The translations under genes were made by a program, and so were the position numbers. A stretch of 64,000 nt of DNA from Solwaraspora sp. WMMD791 (GTDB lineage: Bacteria > Actinomycetota > Actinomycetes > Mycobacteriales > Micromonosporaceae): contig NZ_CP120737.1 of the NCBI RefSeq assembly GCF_029581195.1, forward strand, positions 2,480,001 to 2,544,000, in the 5' to 3' direction. The notes beneath the pieces were generated by a model. The model did not search any database. It worked only from the letters and a program-made list of their open reading frames with translations, and was not told where the DNA came from. Shown here one piece after another: positions 18,411 through 27,488 of this stretch (positions within the stretch are counted from its first letter, which is position 1; the number at the start of each line of letters is the position of its first letter).

Positions 18411-18458
18411 ACGGCCCTAACCGACAAACCGGGCCGAATCATCGCCACCGGGCCGCTC

Positions 18459-18477
18459 GTTGTAGGGTTCCTCCAAC
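18459..18477. promoter_or_regulatory. Inverted repeat before fabD, candidate FasR site
   Basis: Arms GTTGTAGG (18459-18466) and CCTCCAAC (18470-18477) match at seven of eight positions around GTT, and lie 68 bases upstream of the fabD start in the regulator-target gap. The assignment to FasR is positional. Confidence 0.5.
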
Positions 18478-18544
18478 AGCGGTAGTGCGGATTGGTACCT
18501 CACCGCACCCAGTTGAACCGTGGGTATCAGGGAGAGTCATAGCC

Positions 18545-19750
18545 GTGCTCGCCGTACTCTCACCTGGCCAAGGGGCCCAGAAGCCTGGCTTCCTGACCCC
18601 TTGGCTCGACCTGCCCGGTGCCGAGGCCCGCCTTCGATGGTGGTCCGCGCTCGCCGGTGTCGATCTGGTCCACCTCGGCACGGCCGCCGACGCCGACGAG
18701 ATCAAGGACACCGCCCGGACCCAGCCGTTGCTCGTCGCCGCCGCACTGCTCGCCGCCGAGCATCTGCCCGGTGGCTCCCCCACCGGCCCCCGCCCTGGCG
18801 GGCTCTACGACGTCGCCGTCGTCGCCGGGCACAGCGTCGGCGAACTCGCCGCCGCGTCGCTGGCCGGCGCGCTGCCGGCCGAGTCGGCGATCACCCTGGC
18901 CGCTGTCCGGGGCCGGGAGATGGCCGCCGCCTGCGCGCTCGAGGCCACCGGCATGGCCGCCGTCCTCGGTGGCGACCGTGACGAGGTGCTCGCCGCCATC
19001 GACAGTCACGGGTTGCACGCGGCCAACCACAACGGCGCCGGCCAGATCGTCGCCGCTGGCGCCAGCGGCCAGTTGGAGAAGTTCGCCGCCGAGCCACCGG
19101 CCCGGGCCCGGGTCGCGGTGCTGCAGGTGGCGGGCGCGTTCCACACCCCGTACATGGCCACCGCCGAGGAGGCGTTGGCCTCGGTCGCCGCCGGCATCAT
19201 CCCGGCCGACCCCAACCGCATCCTGTTGTCCAACCTCGACGGCACCGCCGTCGACCACGGACGGGAGCTGCTGCAGCGCCTCGTCCGCCAGGTGACCGCG
19301 CCGGTGCGCTGGGACCTGTGCATGCGTACGCTGGCCGAGCTCGGCGTGACCGGGGTCCTGGAGCTCCCGCCGGCGGGGACCCTGGCCGGTCTGGTCAAGC
19401 GGGAGTTCAAGGAGCGCGGCGCGCCGGAGATCGTCACCCTGCGTACCCCCGACGACCTGCCCGCCGCCCGCGACCTGATCGCCCGGCACGGCGTCGCGCC
19501 CCGACACGAGCCCACCCGGCAGTTCCGCGTCGTGGTCTCGGCCAGTGCCGGCACCTTCGAGCCGGCCGCCGGGCTGGCCGAGGGTGACCTGCTCACCGCC
19601 GGCCAGGTCATCGGACACGTCACCACCCGGCAGGGTCCGGTCGAGGTCGCCGCGCACGACGCCGGTGTCCTCACCGAATGGCTCGCCCACCACGACGACC
19701 CGGTCGCGCCCGGCCAGCCGTTGGCCCGGATCAGCGGGTCTCCACTGTGA
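18545..19750 (+). CDS. fabD: Malonyl-CoA:ACP transacylase with C-terminal lipoyl-like domain
   Basis: A 401-residue protein. Residues 1 to about 310 are the transacylase that moves malonyl groups from CoA to ACP: LSPGQGAQKPGF start, nucleophile Ser97 in GHSVGE and the catalytic His in AGAFHTPYM. The last 77 residues (325-401) are an unusual addition resembling a biotinyl/lipoyl hammerhead domain: GDLLTAGQVIGHV, then AGVLTEWLAHHDDPVAPGQ. The usual Met-Lys-Met turn is replaced around RQGPVEV, so no lysine is available for modification. The GTG at 18545 has GGGAG upstream. It is the first gene of the fab cluster, 28 bases before fabH. Confidence 0.93.
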   Translation: MLAVLSPGQGAQKPGFLTPWLDLPGAEARLRWWSALAGVDLVHLGTAADADEIKDTARTQPLLVAAALLAAEHLPGGSPTGPRPGGLYDVAVVAGHSVGELAAASLAGALPAESAITLAAVRGREMAAACALEATGMAAVLGGDRDEVLAAIDSHGLHAANHNGAGQIVAAGASGQLEKFAAEPPARARVAVLQVAGAFHTPYMATAEEALASVAAGIIPADPNRILLSNLDGTAVDHGRELLQRLVRQVTAPVRWDLCMRTLAELGVTGVLELPPAGTLAGLVKREFKERGAPEIVTLRTPDDLPAARDLIARHGVAPRHEPTRQFRVVVSASAGTFEPAAGLAEGDLLTAGQVIGHVTTRQGPVEVAAHDAGVLTEWLAHHDDPVAPGQPLARISGSPL

Positions 19751-19778
19751 TCGCGCACCGCGACGGGAAGGCACCATC

Positions 19779-20723
19779 ATGACCGGATCACGGATCGTAG
19801 CCCTCGGGCACTACCAGCCGTCCCGGGTGGTGACCAACGACGAACTTGCCCAACTGGTCGACACCAACGACGCCTGGATCCGCGACCGGGTCGGGATCGT
19901 CACCCGACGCATCGCCGACTCGGAGACCGTCTCCGACATGGCGGCCGCGGCGGCGGACAAGGCGCTGGCCAACGCCGGCCTCACCCCCGACGACATCGAC
20001 CTGGTGGTGGTGGCCACCTGCACGGCCATCGACCGCAGCCCCAACGTGGCCTGCCGGGTCGCCGCCCGGCTGGGCATCCACGCCCCCGGTGCCTACGACA
20101 TCAACACCGCCTGCTCCGGGTTCAGCTACGCACTCGGCACGGTCGACCATGCGGTACGGGCCGGCGCGGCTCGCAACGCCATCGTCATCGGCGCGGAGAA
20201 GCTCTCCGACTTCACCAACTGGACCGACCGTTCCACCTGCATCATCTTCGGCGACGGCGCCGGTGCCGCGGTGGTCACCGCCACCAGCGGCAGCGAGCCC
20301 AGTGGAATCGGCCCGGTGGTCTGGGGCTCGGCCCCGGACAAGAGCGACGCGGTCCGGATCGAAGGCTGGCGGCCCTACGTCGAGCAGGAAGGCCAGTCGG
20401 TGTTCCGCTGGGCGACCACGGCGCTGGCGCCACTGGCCCTGCAGGCCTGCGAGCGGGCCGGCGTGGACCCGGGCGACATCGCCGCCTTCGTCCCGCACCA
20501 GGCCAACGCCCGGATCATCGACGGCATCGCCAAGCGGCTCGGCATGCCCAACGCGATCGTCGCCAAGGACATCGTCGAGTCCGGCAACACCTCGGCGGCC
20601 AGCGTACCGCTGGCCTTGTCCAAACTGGTCGAACGGCGGGAGATCCCGTCGGGCGCCCCGGTGCTGCTGTTCGGCTTCGGCGGCGGCCTCACCTACGCCG
20701 GGCAGGTTGTCCGCTGTCCCTGA
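19779..20723 (+). CDS. fabH: 3-oxoacyl-ACP synthase III (KAS III)
   Basis: A 314-residue condensing enzyme that starts fatty acid chains by joining an acyl-CoA to malonyl-ACP. The triad is visible: Cys112 in NTACSGFSYALG, His in VPHQANARIID and Asn in SGNTSAASVPLAL. In actinobacteria this enzyme usually accepts branched acyl-CoA starters, which fits iso/anteiso lipids but cannot be read from the sequence. The ATG at 19779 follows GGGAAGG. Confidence 0.95.
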   Translation: MTGSRIVALGHYQPSRVVTNDELAQLVDTNDAWIRDRVGIVTRRIADSETVSDMAAAAADKALANAGLTPDDIDLVVVATCTAIDRSPNVACRVAARLGIHAPGAYDINTACSGFSYALGTVDHAVRAGAARNAIVIGAEKLSDFTNWTDRSTCIIFGDGAGAAVVTATSGSEPSGIGPVVWGSAPDKSDAVRIEGWRPYVEQEGQSVFRWATTALAPLALQACERAGVDPGDIAAFVPHQANARIIDGIAKRLGMPNAIVAKDIVESGNTSAASVPLALSKLVERREIPSGAPVLLFGFGGGLTYAGQVVRCP

Positions 20724-20809
20724 GCGCCAACCGCACCCGTGCGGTACGGCGTCGCCCGCCGATCGGGCGCACGCCAGTGTCAACCCATCCGAGAGGAAAG
20801 CAGAAACCC

Positions 20810-21049
20810 ATGACCCGTGACGAGATCACCGCAGGCCTCGCCGAGATCCTCGAAGAGGTCGCCGGAGTCAACCCGGACGACGTGGCCGGCGACAAGTCTT
20901 TCACCGACGACCTGGACGTCGACTCCCTGTCCATGGTCGAGGTCGTGGTGGCCGCCGAGGAGAAGTTCGGCGTGAAGATCCCGGACAACGAGGTGCAGAA
21001 CCTCAAGACCGTGGGCGACGCCGTCGCCTACATCGAAGCGCAGGCGTGA
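20810..21049 (+). CDS. acpP: Acyl carrier protein
   Basis: A 79-residue acidic helical carrier. Ser39 in DDLDVDSLSMVE is the phosphopantetheine attachment site. The ATG at 20810 lies after GAGAGGAAAG. Its stop overlaps the GTG of fabF (GTGA), so the carrier and the elongating synthase are translationally coupled. Confidence 0.96.
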   Translation: MTRDEITAGLAEILEEVAGVNPDDVAGDKSFTDDLDVDSLSMVEVVVAAEEKFGVKIPDNEVQNLKTVGDAVAYIEAQA

Positions 21050-22272
21050 CGATGGTCGACGTCGTCGTCACCGGACTCGGCGCGACGACCCCGCTCGGCG
21101 GGGACGTCGCGTCGACCTGGGATGCCATGCTCAACGGCAAGTCCGGAGTCGGCCCGCTCACCCACGAGTGGGCCGCGCAGCTACCGGTCCGGATCGCCGC
21201 CGAACTGGCGGTGGATCCCGCCGAACGGCTGGACCGGGTCAAACTGCGCCGACTCGACCGCTCCGAGGCGATCGCGCTGATCGCCGCCGGTGAGGCGTGG
21301 GCGGACGCTGGGCTGGCCGACGCCGACGTCGACCGGGAACGCCTCGGCGTCACCGTCGGCTCCGGGATCGGCGGCGCGCTCACCCTGCTGGCCCAGGACG
21401 ACATCCTGGAAGCCTCCGGGCCGCGCCGCGTCTCGCCGCACACCGTACCGATGCTGATGCCCAACGGCCCGGCGGCCTGGGTCGGGCTGGAGCTCGGCGC
21501 CCAGGCCGGGGTGCACTCGGTGGCCAGTGCCTGCGCCACCGGTGCCGAGGCCATCGCGTTGGGGCTGGACATGATCCGCGCCGGTCGCGCCGACATCGTG
21601 GTGGCCGGCGGCACCGAGGCGGTCGTGCACGGCCTGCCGATCGCCGGCTTCGCCGCGATGCGGGCGATGTCCACCCGCAACGACGACCCGCAGCGGGCGT
21701 CCCGGCCGTGGGACCGCGCCCGCGACGGGTTCGTTCTCGGCGAAGGCGCCGGCATCCTGGTGCTGGAGCGCGCCGAACACGCCGCCGCGCGCGGTGCCCG
21801 CGTCTACGCCCGGCTGGCCGGGGCCGGGATCACCTCCGACGGGTACGACATGGTGCAGCCGCACCCTGAAGGGCTGGGTGCGGCGCGGGCGATCCGGCTG
21901 GCGCTGGCCGACGCCGGCGTCTCCGGCACCGACATCGCGCACGTCAACGCGCACGCGACCTCGACCCCGGCCGGTGACCTGGCCGAGTTGGTGGCCCTGC
22001 GGTCGGCCGTCGGTGACCACCCGGTGCTGACCGCCACCAAGTCGATGTCGGGTCACCTGCTCGGGGCGGCCGGCGCGTTGGAGTCGATCGCCACGATCCT
22101 GACGATCCGCGACAGCGTGGTACCGCCGACGGTCAACCTGGACGACCCCGACGAGCAGCTCGACCTCGACGTGGCCGCGCACAAGGCCCGGCCGCTGGAC
22201 GTACCCGCCGCGCTGAACAACTCGTTCGGCTTCGGTGGCCACAACGTGGCGCTCGTCTTCACCCGGCCCTGA
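21046..22272 (+). CDS. fabF: 3-oxoacyl-ACP synthase II (KAS II)
   Basis: A 408-residue elongating ketosynthase. The nucleophilic cysteine is in SVASACATGAEAI, with histidines in VNAHATSTPAGD and TKSMSGHLLGAAGA and the C-terminal NNSFGFGGHN. It condenses acyl-ACP with malonyl-ACP. The start may be GTG at 21046, overlapping the acpP stop, or ATG at 21052. It closes the cluster: a strong terminator follows. The reductases and dehydratase of the cycle are not in the window. Confidence 0.95.
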   Translation: MTMVDVVVTGLGATTPLGGDVASTWDAMLNGKSGVGPLTHEWAAQLPVRIAAELAVDPAERLDRVKLRRLDRSEAIALIAAGEAWADAGLADADVDRERLGVTVGSGIGGALTLLAQDDILEASGPRRVSPHTVPMLMPNGPAAWVGLELGAQAGVHSVASACATGAEAIALGLDMIRAGRADIVVAGGTEAVVHGLPIAGFAAMRAMSTRNDDPQRASRPWDRARDGFVLGEGAGILVLERAEHAAARGARVYARLAGAGITSDGYDMVQPHPEGLGAARAIRLALADAGVSGTDIAHVNAHATSTPAGDLAELVALRSAVGDHPVLTATKSMSGHLLGAAGALESIATILTIRDSVVPPTVNLDDPDEQLDLDVAAHKARPLDVPAALNNSFGFGGHNVALVFTRP

Positions 22273-22285
22273 CCGATCCCTGGTC

Positions 22286-22317
22286 GGCCCCGGCCCAGTC
22301 GAAACTGGGCCGGGGCC
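22286..22317 (+). terminator. Terminator after fabF
   Basis: A perfect 14-bp stem (GGCCCCGGCCCAGT with its complement) around the stable tetraloop CGAA starts 14 bases after the fabF stop, and lies between two convergent genes. Confidence 0.85.
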
Positions 22318-22377
22318 TCGTCGTCGTCGGACGTCGGTGCCCGGACCGGTGCCCGGACCGGTAGCGGACCGGTTCCG

Positions 22378-24120
22378 TCAGCCGGTGCAGCTGGTCGCGG
22401 GAAGGCCCTCGACCGGCACCGGCAACCGGCCCGGGGCCGGTGCCGCCCCCCGCAGCACGTCCGCCAGGGCCTCCATCGACGCCGGGCTCGACGAGTACGT
22501 CGCCAGCAGCGACGGTGACCGGGAACTGGCGAGCAGGTAGGGGGTGTCCATCGCCACGGTGACCGCCGCGCCGGCGCTCAGGTCGGCGGTGCCGTCGCCG
22601 TAGCCGACCAGGTGCACCACCGTTCCGCCCCGGTCGACGACCTCGACCCCGCCGGCGCGCAGCGCCTCCACCAGCAATGCCCGGGTCCGGTCCCGACCCT
22701 CCGACGCGGTGACCGTGACCGGGCCGTCGACGCCGGAGCAGGAGCCGCGTACCTGGGTGATCGCGGCCGCCGCCAGCTGGCGGGCCGCAGCGTAGTGCCC
22801 GGCCGCGCCGAGCACGGTCATCGGCGGTGCGGCAGCCCCGGCGAGGCGCTGCTTGAGGGTCAGGACCCGGGTGACCGCCTGCTGCAGGCGTTCCCGGGGC
22901 AGGGATCCGTCGCGGAGCGCGGCGAGCAGCCCGTCGTAGGCGGCGGAGACGTTCGGCGGCATCAGGATCAGGTCGTTGCCGGCGTTGATCGCGGCGACCG
23001 CCGCCTCGCCCGGCGGCAGCACCTGGGCCGGGGCCATGTTCATCCCGTCGGTCACCGCGACACCGTCGAACCCGAGTTCGCCCCGGAGCAGGTCGGTGAG
23101 CACCTTGCGGGAGAAGGTGGCGGCGACCCCCGGATCCACGGCGGTCACGTCGAGGTGGCCGGACATCACCAGGCCGGCCCCGGCGTCGATACCGGCGACG
23201 AACGGCGGGAGGTCGGCCGCACCGAGTGCGTCCCGGTCCTGGTCGAGCACGGGCAGGTCGCCGTGCGAGTCGACGGCGGTGTGCCCGTGCCCCGGGAAGT
23301 GTTTGAGGGTGGCGGCCACCCCAGCGGCCTGCAGCCCCCGCACGGCGGCACCGACCTGTGCGGCGGCCACGGCCGGGTCGGCGCTGTAGGAACGGGACCC
23401 GATCACCGTGCTGTCGACGCCGAGCACGTCGGCCACCGGAGCGAAGTCGACGTTGACCCCGAGCGCGGCGAGTTCGGTACCGGCCGCCCGCCAGGCCGCC
23501 TCGGTCAGTTCCGGCCGCCCGGCAGCGCCGGCCGCCATGGCGCTGGGCAGGATCGTCACGCCCTGGGTGATCCGGGTGACGATGCCGAACTCCTGGTCGG
23601 TGCCGATCAGCAGGGGCAGCTCGCCACCGCCGTCGGGCAGCGCCGCGGCGGGCAGCCGCCCGGCCGCCTGCTGCAGCCCGGTGGTCAGCTGTCGGACCTG
23701 GGCCGTGTCGTCGACGTTGGTGGTGGGCTGGTTGCTGCCGGTGGGGTCGTCAGCGGAGAACCCGACCAGGATCAGACCGCCGAGCCGGTACCGCTCGATC
23801 ATCTCGGCGGGGGTGTCCACTCCGGCGAGCTTGCGGTTGCCGGCCGCCGAACCCGTCGAGACCTCCGTGGCGGAGGCCCCGTAGGCGTACGGCATGAGCA
23901 CCTGCCCCACCAGGTCCTCGTCACTGAGTGTGGCGGCTAGTCGAGCGGCGGGGGTCGCCGGCTCGGCCGTCGACGTCGGCGCGGCGGACGACTCGTCGGC
24001 ACTGCTGGGGGTGGTGTTCGGGGTCCCGGTGCCCGCTTCGGCGCAGCCGGTGGCGACGCCTACGGCAGCAAGCAGCAGCGCAGCGATTGTTACTCGGGGT
24101 GAGGGGAGCACACCGGTCAT
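22378..24120 (-). CDS. Glycoside hydrolase family 3 lipoprotein (NagZ-like)
   Basis: About 580 residues. A lipoprotein signal peptide ends in VGVATGC, so the enzyme is anchored outside the membrane. The GH3 barrel carries the N-acetylglucosaminidase signature KHFPGHGHTAVDSHGDLP, whose His-Asp pair provides acid/base catalysis, and the nucleophile Asp in GVAVTDGMNMAP. A C-terminal domain of about 170 residues follows. Likely substrates are beta-N-acetylglucosaminides from peptidoglycan or chitin. The start is ATG at 24118-24120, or the adjoining GTG at 24123. Confidence 0.88.
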   Translation of the reverse strand: MTGVLPSPRVTIAALLLAAVGVATGCAEAGTGTPNTTPSSADESSAAPTSTAEPATPAARLAATLSDEDLVGQVLMPYAYGASATEVSTGSAAGNRKLAGVDTPAEMIERYRLGGLILVGFSADDPTGSNQPTTNVDDTAQVRQLTTGLQQAAGRLPAAALPDGGGELPLLIGTDQEFGIVTRITQGVTILPSAMAAGAAGRPELTEAAWRAAGTELAALGVNVDFAPVADVLGVDSTVIGSRSYSADPAVAAAQVGAAVRGLQAAGVAATLKHFPGHGHTAVDSHGDLPVLDQDRDALGAADLPPFVAGIDAGAGLVMSGHLDVTAVDPGVAATFSRKVLTDLLRGELGFDGVAVTDGMNMAPAQVLPPGEAAVAAINAGNDLILMPPNVSAAYDGLLAALRDGSLPRERLQQAVTRVLTLKQRLAGAAAPPMTVLGAAGHYAAARQLAAAAITQVRGSCSGVDGPVTVTASEGRDRTRALLVEALRAGGVEVVDRGGTVVHLVGYGDGTADLSAGAAVTVAMDTPYLLASSRSPSLLATYSSSPASMEALADVLRGAAPAPGRLPVPVEGLPATSCTG

Positions 24121-24235
24121 CACACCAGGCTACGACCACGCCGGCAAGCGGCGGCCGACGCGAGCGCCGAACTGCCCCTGTGGGTGAGCCGGCTTTCCTG
24201 ACCAGGCGGCACGGCTGCGCCGGCCACCTCCGTCC

Positions 24236-24727
24236 TCACCCTACCCGGGTGAGCAACGTCACCGGCGCTCCCTCGCCGGCGTGCCGGTACGGCTCGAGCT
24301 CGGTGTCCCAGGCGGTCCCCAGGGCCTTGTCCAACGCGTGGGCGACCGCCTCCGGTGCCGGGGAGGCAGCCATGATCGCCCGGATCCGGTCCTCGCCGAG
24401 CTGGATGTCGCCGGCCGCTCCGGTCGTCGCCCGGAACAGCCCCCGTCCGGGCACGTACATGAAGCGCTCCCCGTCGGCACCCGGGCTGGGCTCCTCGGTC
24501 ACCTCGAACCGGATCATCGGCCACTGGCGCAGGGCAGCAGCCAGCTCGGCCCCGGTCCCGGCGCGGCCGGACCAGCCGCATTCGGCGCGCCGCCCGTTCG
24601 GGTCGAGCGGTTGCGCCGTCCACTGCAGGTTGACCGGCGCGACGAGGACGCGCGATATCGCCCATTCGACGTGTGGGCACACGGCGAGCGGGGTCGAGTG
24701 GACGTATACGACGCCACGCGTTGGCAC
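24236..24727 (-). CDS. DUF3145 family protein
   Basis: A 163-residue protein beginning MPTRGVVYVHSTPLAVCPHV with the conserved VEWAISRVL, the pattern of the actinobacterial DUF3145 family. A DUF3145 gene next to the fab cluster is also the Streptomyces arrangement, suggesting a link to fatty acid synthesis, but no activity is known and no catalytic motif is obvious. No membrane segment is visible. Confidence 0.8.
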   Translation of the reverse strand: MPTRGVVYVHSTPLAVCPHVEWAISRVLVAPVNLQWTAQPLDPNGRRAECGWSGRAGTGAELAAALRQWPMIRFEVTEEPSPGADGERFMYVPGRGLFRATTGAAGDIQLGEDRIRAIMAASPAPEAVAHALDKALGTAWDTELEPYRHAGEGAPVTLLTRVG

Positions 24728-25117
24728 GGTGACCTCCCGGAGAGCGAGGTGCGTCTTCCCCTACGACCTCGGCCACCGAGTGGTGTGACCCATGATGACT
24801 GCTGTGACGGGTGGTGCGCCAGTGAATCGACGAACTCGTCGCCGACATTTGTCACGCCGGCCATCCCGGCGACCGGCCGACGCCCTCGCAGCCGGGGAAT
24901 GGCCGGCACCGGGGCGTCGTTGTCCCTGCTGGCCGGCCAGGCCAGCAACGGCCTCCGGTCGACCGTCCGGTACGATGGACCTGCCGTCTGTCGGCGCGCC
25001 GGGCAGTTGCTCAGCATCTGCGCTGGGCAGTACGCACATGCATCAGGCAGTTTGGCCCAACACCAGACTGTTTGGCTCAATTGTCCGTTTCCGTCAGTCC
25101 TACAAGGGAGTCCCCCC
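24728..25117. other. Intergenic region between divergent genes
   Basis: About 390 bases without a convincing gene. The right part is less GC-rich and contains two near-identical 13-base direct repeats, CAGTTTGGCCCAA (25048-25060) and CTGTTTGGCTCAA (25068-25080), spaced two helical turns apart and 38 bases before the next start, which could be a regulator site. Confidence 0.4.
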
Positions 25118-25447
25118 GTGGCGAGCAACACCTCCAAGACCGCGCGCGCGTCAGTCCGCGCCGGCCAGGCCGGTCAGGGTGGTGCCCTGAGCGTCCTCGG
25201 CGAGTTCAAGTACCTGATCCCGCTCAACAGTGGCAAGCACGCCTACGTCCGCAACCTGACGACGGGCAAGACCGCCCACCTGCGTACCGACTCGGCAGCC
25301 TTCGTCGAGGAGATCCGGTCGCTGGCCGGTGCCGGGCACGCCGCGAAGATCCGCGCCGAGCTCAACGCGCTGGCCACCTCCCACCCCGAGCATGGCTGGG
25401 AGCTGACCGAGAAGCGGCTCGTCGAGGCCGGGGTCTTCGAGGCCTGA
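25118..25447 (+). CDS. Small conserved hypothetical protein
   Basis: A 109-residue protein with a Ser/Ala/Thr-rich start (VASNTSKTARASVRAGQAGQ) and a compact body including GEFKYLIPLNSGKHAYVRNL and HPEHGWELTEKRLVEAGVFE. The GTG at 25118 follows AAGGGAG. There is no signal peptide or membrane helix. The family is not recognised; the tidy ribosome site, the codon use and the upstream direct repeats support a real gene. Confidence 0.75.
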   Translation: MASNTSKTARASVRAGQAGQGGALSVLGEFKYLIPLNSGKHAYVRNLTTGKTAHLRTDSAAFVEEIRSLAGAGHAAKIRAELNALATSHPEHGWELTEKRLVEAGVFEA

Positions 25448-25616
25448 CCACCCGCCCCGGGCCGCCGCGCCCGTACGGACGACCTGACGACGGCCCCGCC
25501 GGGACTTCCGGCGGGGCCGTCGCGTGTCCGCTGCCGTCCCGACGACGAGCGCGTGCCCGTCGGCCACGCCGGGGTACCGTGGCCGGGCCGGGCGCGTCGG
25601 GCCGTACTGGCCGACG

Positions 25617-26303
25617 TCAGTCGAGGATCTCCACCTGTCCGTTGCCGAGGTCGTAGACGCCGCCGGCCACGTCGATCCGCCCGGCGGCCAGGGCCGCGGC
25701 GAGCGCCGGTACCTCCCGCAACGCCCGTACGGTCCGCTGTACGTGGGCCCGGACCGCGAGCGGCTGCACGTCCGGATCGTCCAGCCCGACCTGGGCCACC
25801 GCCGGGGCGATCTGCTCGACCAGGTAGCCGACGTTGCCCGACGGTCGGGCACCGGAGCGCTCGGCGGCGATCGTCGAGGCCACCGCGCCACAGCGTTCGT
25901 GCCCGAGGACGACCACCAGCGGTACGCCGAGCGCACCGACCGCGAACTCGATCGAGCCGATGATCGCCTGATCCAGCACCTGGGCACCGGACCGGCCGAC
26001 ACAGATCGAGCCGAAGGTCTGGTCGAAGATCGCCTCCAACGGCACCCGGGAGTCGATGCAGCCCAGCACGAAGGCGATCGGATGCTGCTCACCGAGCGCG
26101 GCGCTGGCTGCGGCGGCGGAGATGTCGTGGCCGTGCCGGGGCTGTCCGGTAACGAACCGACGGTTCCCGGCGAGCAGTTCGGCCAGCGCCTCGGCTGGTC
26201 CGGGGTGATCCGGCGGTGGTGGGCCGCTCGGGCGCGGTGTCCGCGACCGCGGCGACTGAGGTGGCTGAGGTGGCGGTGGCGGTGGCGGTGGCGGTGGCGA
26301 CAT
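25617..26303 (-). CDS. Beta-class carbonic anhydrase with polyproline N-terminus
   Basis: A 228-residue protein. The zinc ligands are visible as CIDSRVP and GHERCGA, the C-x-D-S-R and H-x-x-C motifs of beta-carbonic anhydrases, which interconvert carbon dioxide and bicarbonate. The N-terminus is Met-Ser followed by ten prolines and more Pro-rich sequence up to about residue 38, encoded by a GGT/GGC repeat at about 26265-26299. No other in-frame start occurs between the repeat and the catalytic domain, nor close upstream, so the tract is probably translated. There is no secretion signal. The start lies 136 bases from the divergent hydrolase. Confidence 0.87.
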   Translation of the reverse strand: MSPPPPPPPPPPQPPQSPRSRTPRPSGPPPPDHPGPAEALAELLAGNRRFVTGQPRHGHDISAAAASAALGEQHPIAFVLGCIDSRVPLEAIFDQTFGSICVGRSGAQVLDQAIIGSIEFAVGALGVPLVVVLGHERCGAVASTIAAERSGARPSGNVGYLVEQIAPAVAQVGLDDPDVQPLAVRAHVQRTVRALREVPALAAALAAGRIDVAGGVYDLGNGQVEILD

Positions 26304-26439
26304 GGTTGCAGCCTGGCGTGCTACCGGCCGGTCGGGAAGGATGTTGCGAATCTTCTCACGGTGGCGGTTCGGCGCCGGGCCCGCCGGGGTACGTCGATCG
26401 ATGCGGTACGCAGGGCACGGACGACCGGCGGAGGTGGGT

Positions 26440-27447
26440 GTGACCGACGTTGACGGGCGGCGGGAGTTCGCCGTACGGCTGCCGGACGCGGCGGTGCTGC
26501 ACGGCGAGATCTCCGGGCCGCCGGACGCCCGGCTGACGGTGATCCTGCTGCACGGCTGGACCCTCGACCTGCACACCTGGCACCGCCAGGCCGCCGTACT
26601 GGCCGGGTGCCCCGGCGTACAGGTGGTGGCCTACGACGCCCGCGGCCACGGTCGGTCGACGTCCACCTGTCTGGCCACGATGACCCTGGAACGCCTCGGT
26701 GACGACCTGGCCGAGGTGGTCCGCCGGGTGGGTGGCGCCGGCCCGGTGGTCCTGGCCGGGCATTCGATGGGCGGCATGACGATCATGGAGTACGCGCACC
26801 GGCACCCGCAGGAGTTCGCCGATCGGGTGGCCGGGCTGGTGTTCGTGGCCACCACCGCACAGGGGCACACCCACACGGTCTACGGACTGGCTCCGCCGGT
26901 CGCCCGGCTGGTGCGGATCTGTGAGTTGGCCGGCGCGGGTGTGCTCGCCCGGTGTGGCACCTGGCGACCACACCAGGACCTGCTGCGTCCGCTGCGCCCG
27001 ACGCTGCGGTGGCTGCTGTTCGGCGATTCCTGCGATCCGGATGACCTGGCGCTGACCACGACGGCGGTGAGCCGGGCCACGCTGCGGGCGATCGGCGGCT
27101 ACCGGGCGTCGATCGGTGCCCAGCAGCGGCTGTCCACCCTGGCGGCGATCGGCGACCTACCGGCCGCGGTGCTGGTCGGCGACCGCGACCGGTTGACCCC
27201 CCCGGTCTGCGCCGAGTCCATCGCCGAGGCGCTGGTCGATACCGACCTGACGGTGTGCCCGGGCGGCGGACACATGCTGATGATGGAGCGGCCGGACGAG
27301 ATCACCGCGGCCCTGCGGGGCGTCCTCGACCGGGTCGGCGTCGGGACCGGGTCGGCGGGGGCCAACGAGGCGGTCGGTGCCCTACACGGCGCCGTGGTCG
27401 GTGGCCCTACACGGCATCGAGGTGGCGCGCGGACGGTAACGTCGTAA
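26440..27447 (+). CDS. Alpha/beta hydrolase
   Basis: A 335-residue hydrolase with the full triad: nucleophile Ser in AGHSMGGMTIME, Asp in VGDRDRLTPP and His in CPGGGHMLMMERP; the oxyanion motif is LLHGWTLD. A lid region (about 180-240) separates the halves. The GTG at 26440 with GGCGGAGG six bases upstream is preferred over earlier in-frame ATGs. The substrate is unknown; candidates are esters, lactones or epoxides. Confidence 0.88.
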   Translation: MTDVDGRREFAVRLPDAAVLHGEISGPPDARLTVILLHGWTLDLHTWHRQAAVLAGCPGVQVVAYDARGHGRSTSTCLATMTLERLGDDLAEVVRRVGGAGPVVLAGHSMGGMTIMEYAHRHPQEFADRVAGLVFVATTAQGHTHTVYGLAPPVARLVRICELAGAGVLARCGTWRPHQDLLRPLRPTLRWLLFGDSCDPDDLALTTTAVSRATLRAIGGYRASIGAQQRLSTLAAIGDLPAAVLVGDRDRLTPPVCAESIAEALVDTDLTVCPGGGHMLMMERPDEITAALRGVLDRVGVGTGSAGANEAVGALHGAVVGGPTRHRGGARTVTS

Positions 27448-27470
27448 GGCTGCCGGGATCGGCCGGACGT

Positions 27471-27488
27471 CACGGGGAGCGCCCCGTG
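27471..27488 (+). terminator. Short hairpin after the hydrolase
   Basis: A seven-bp perfect stem CACGGGG/CCCCGTG around AGCG, 24 bases after the stop and about 84 bases before the helR-like start. Confidence 0.4.
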
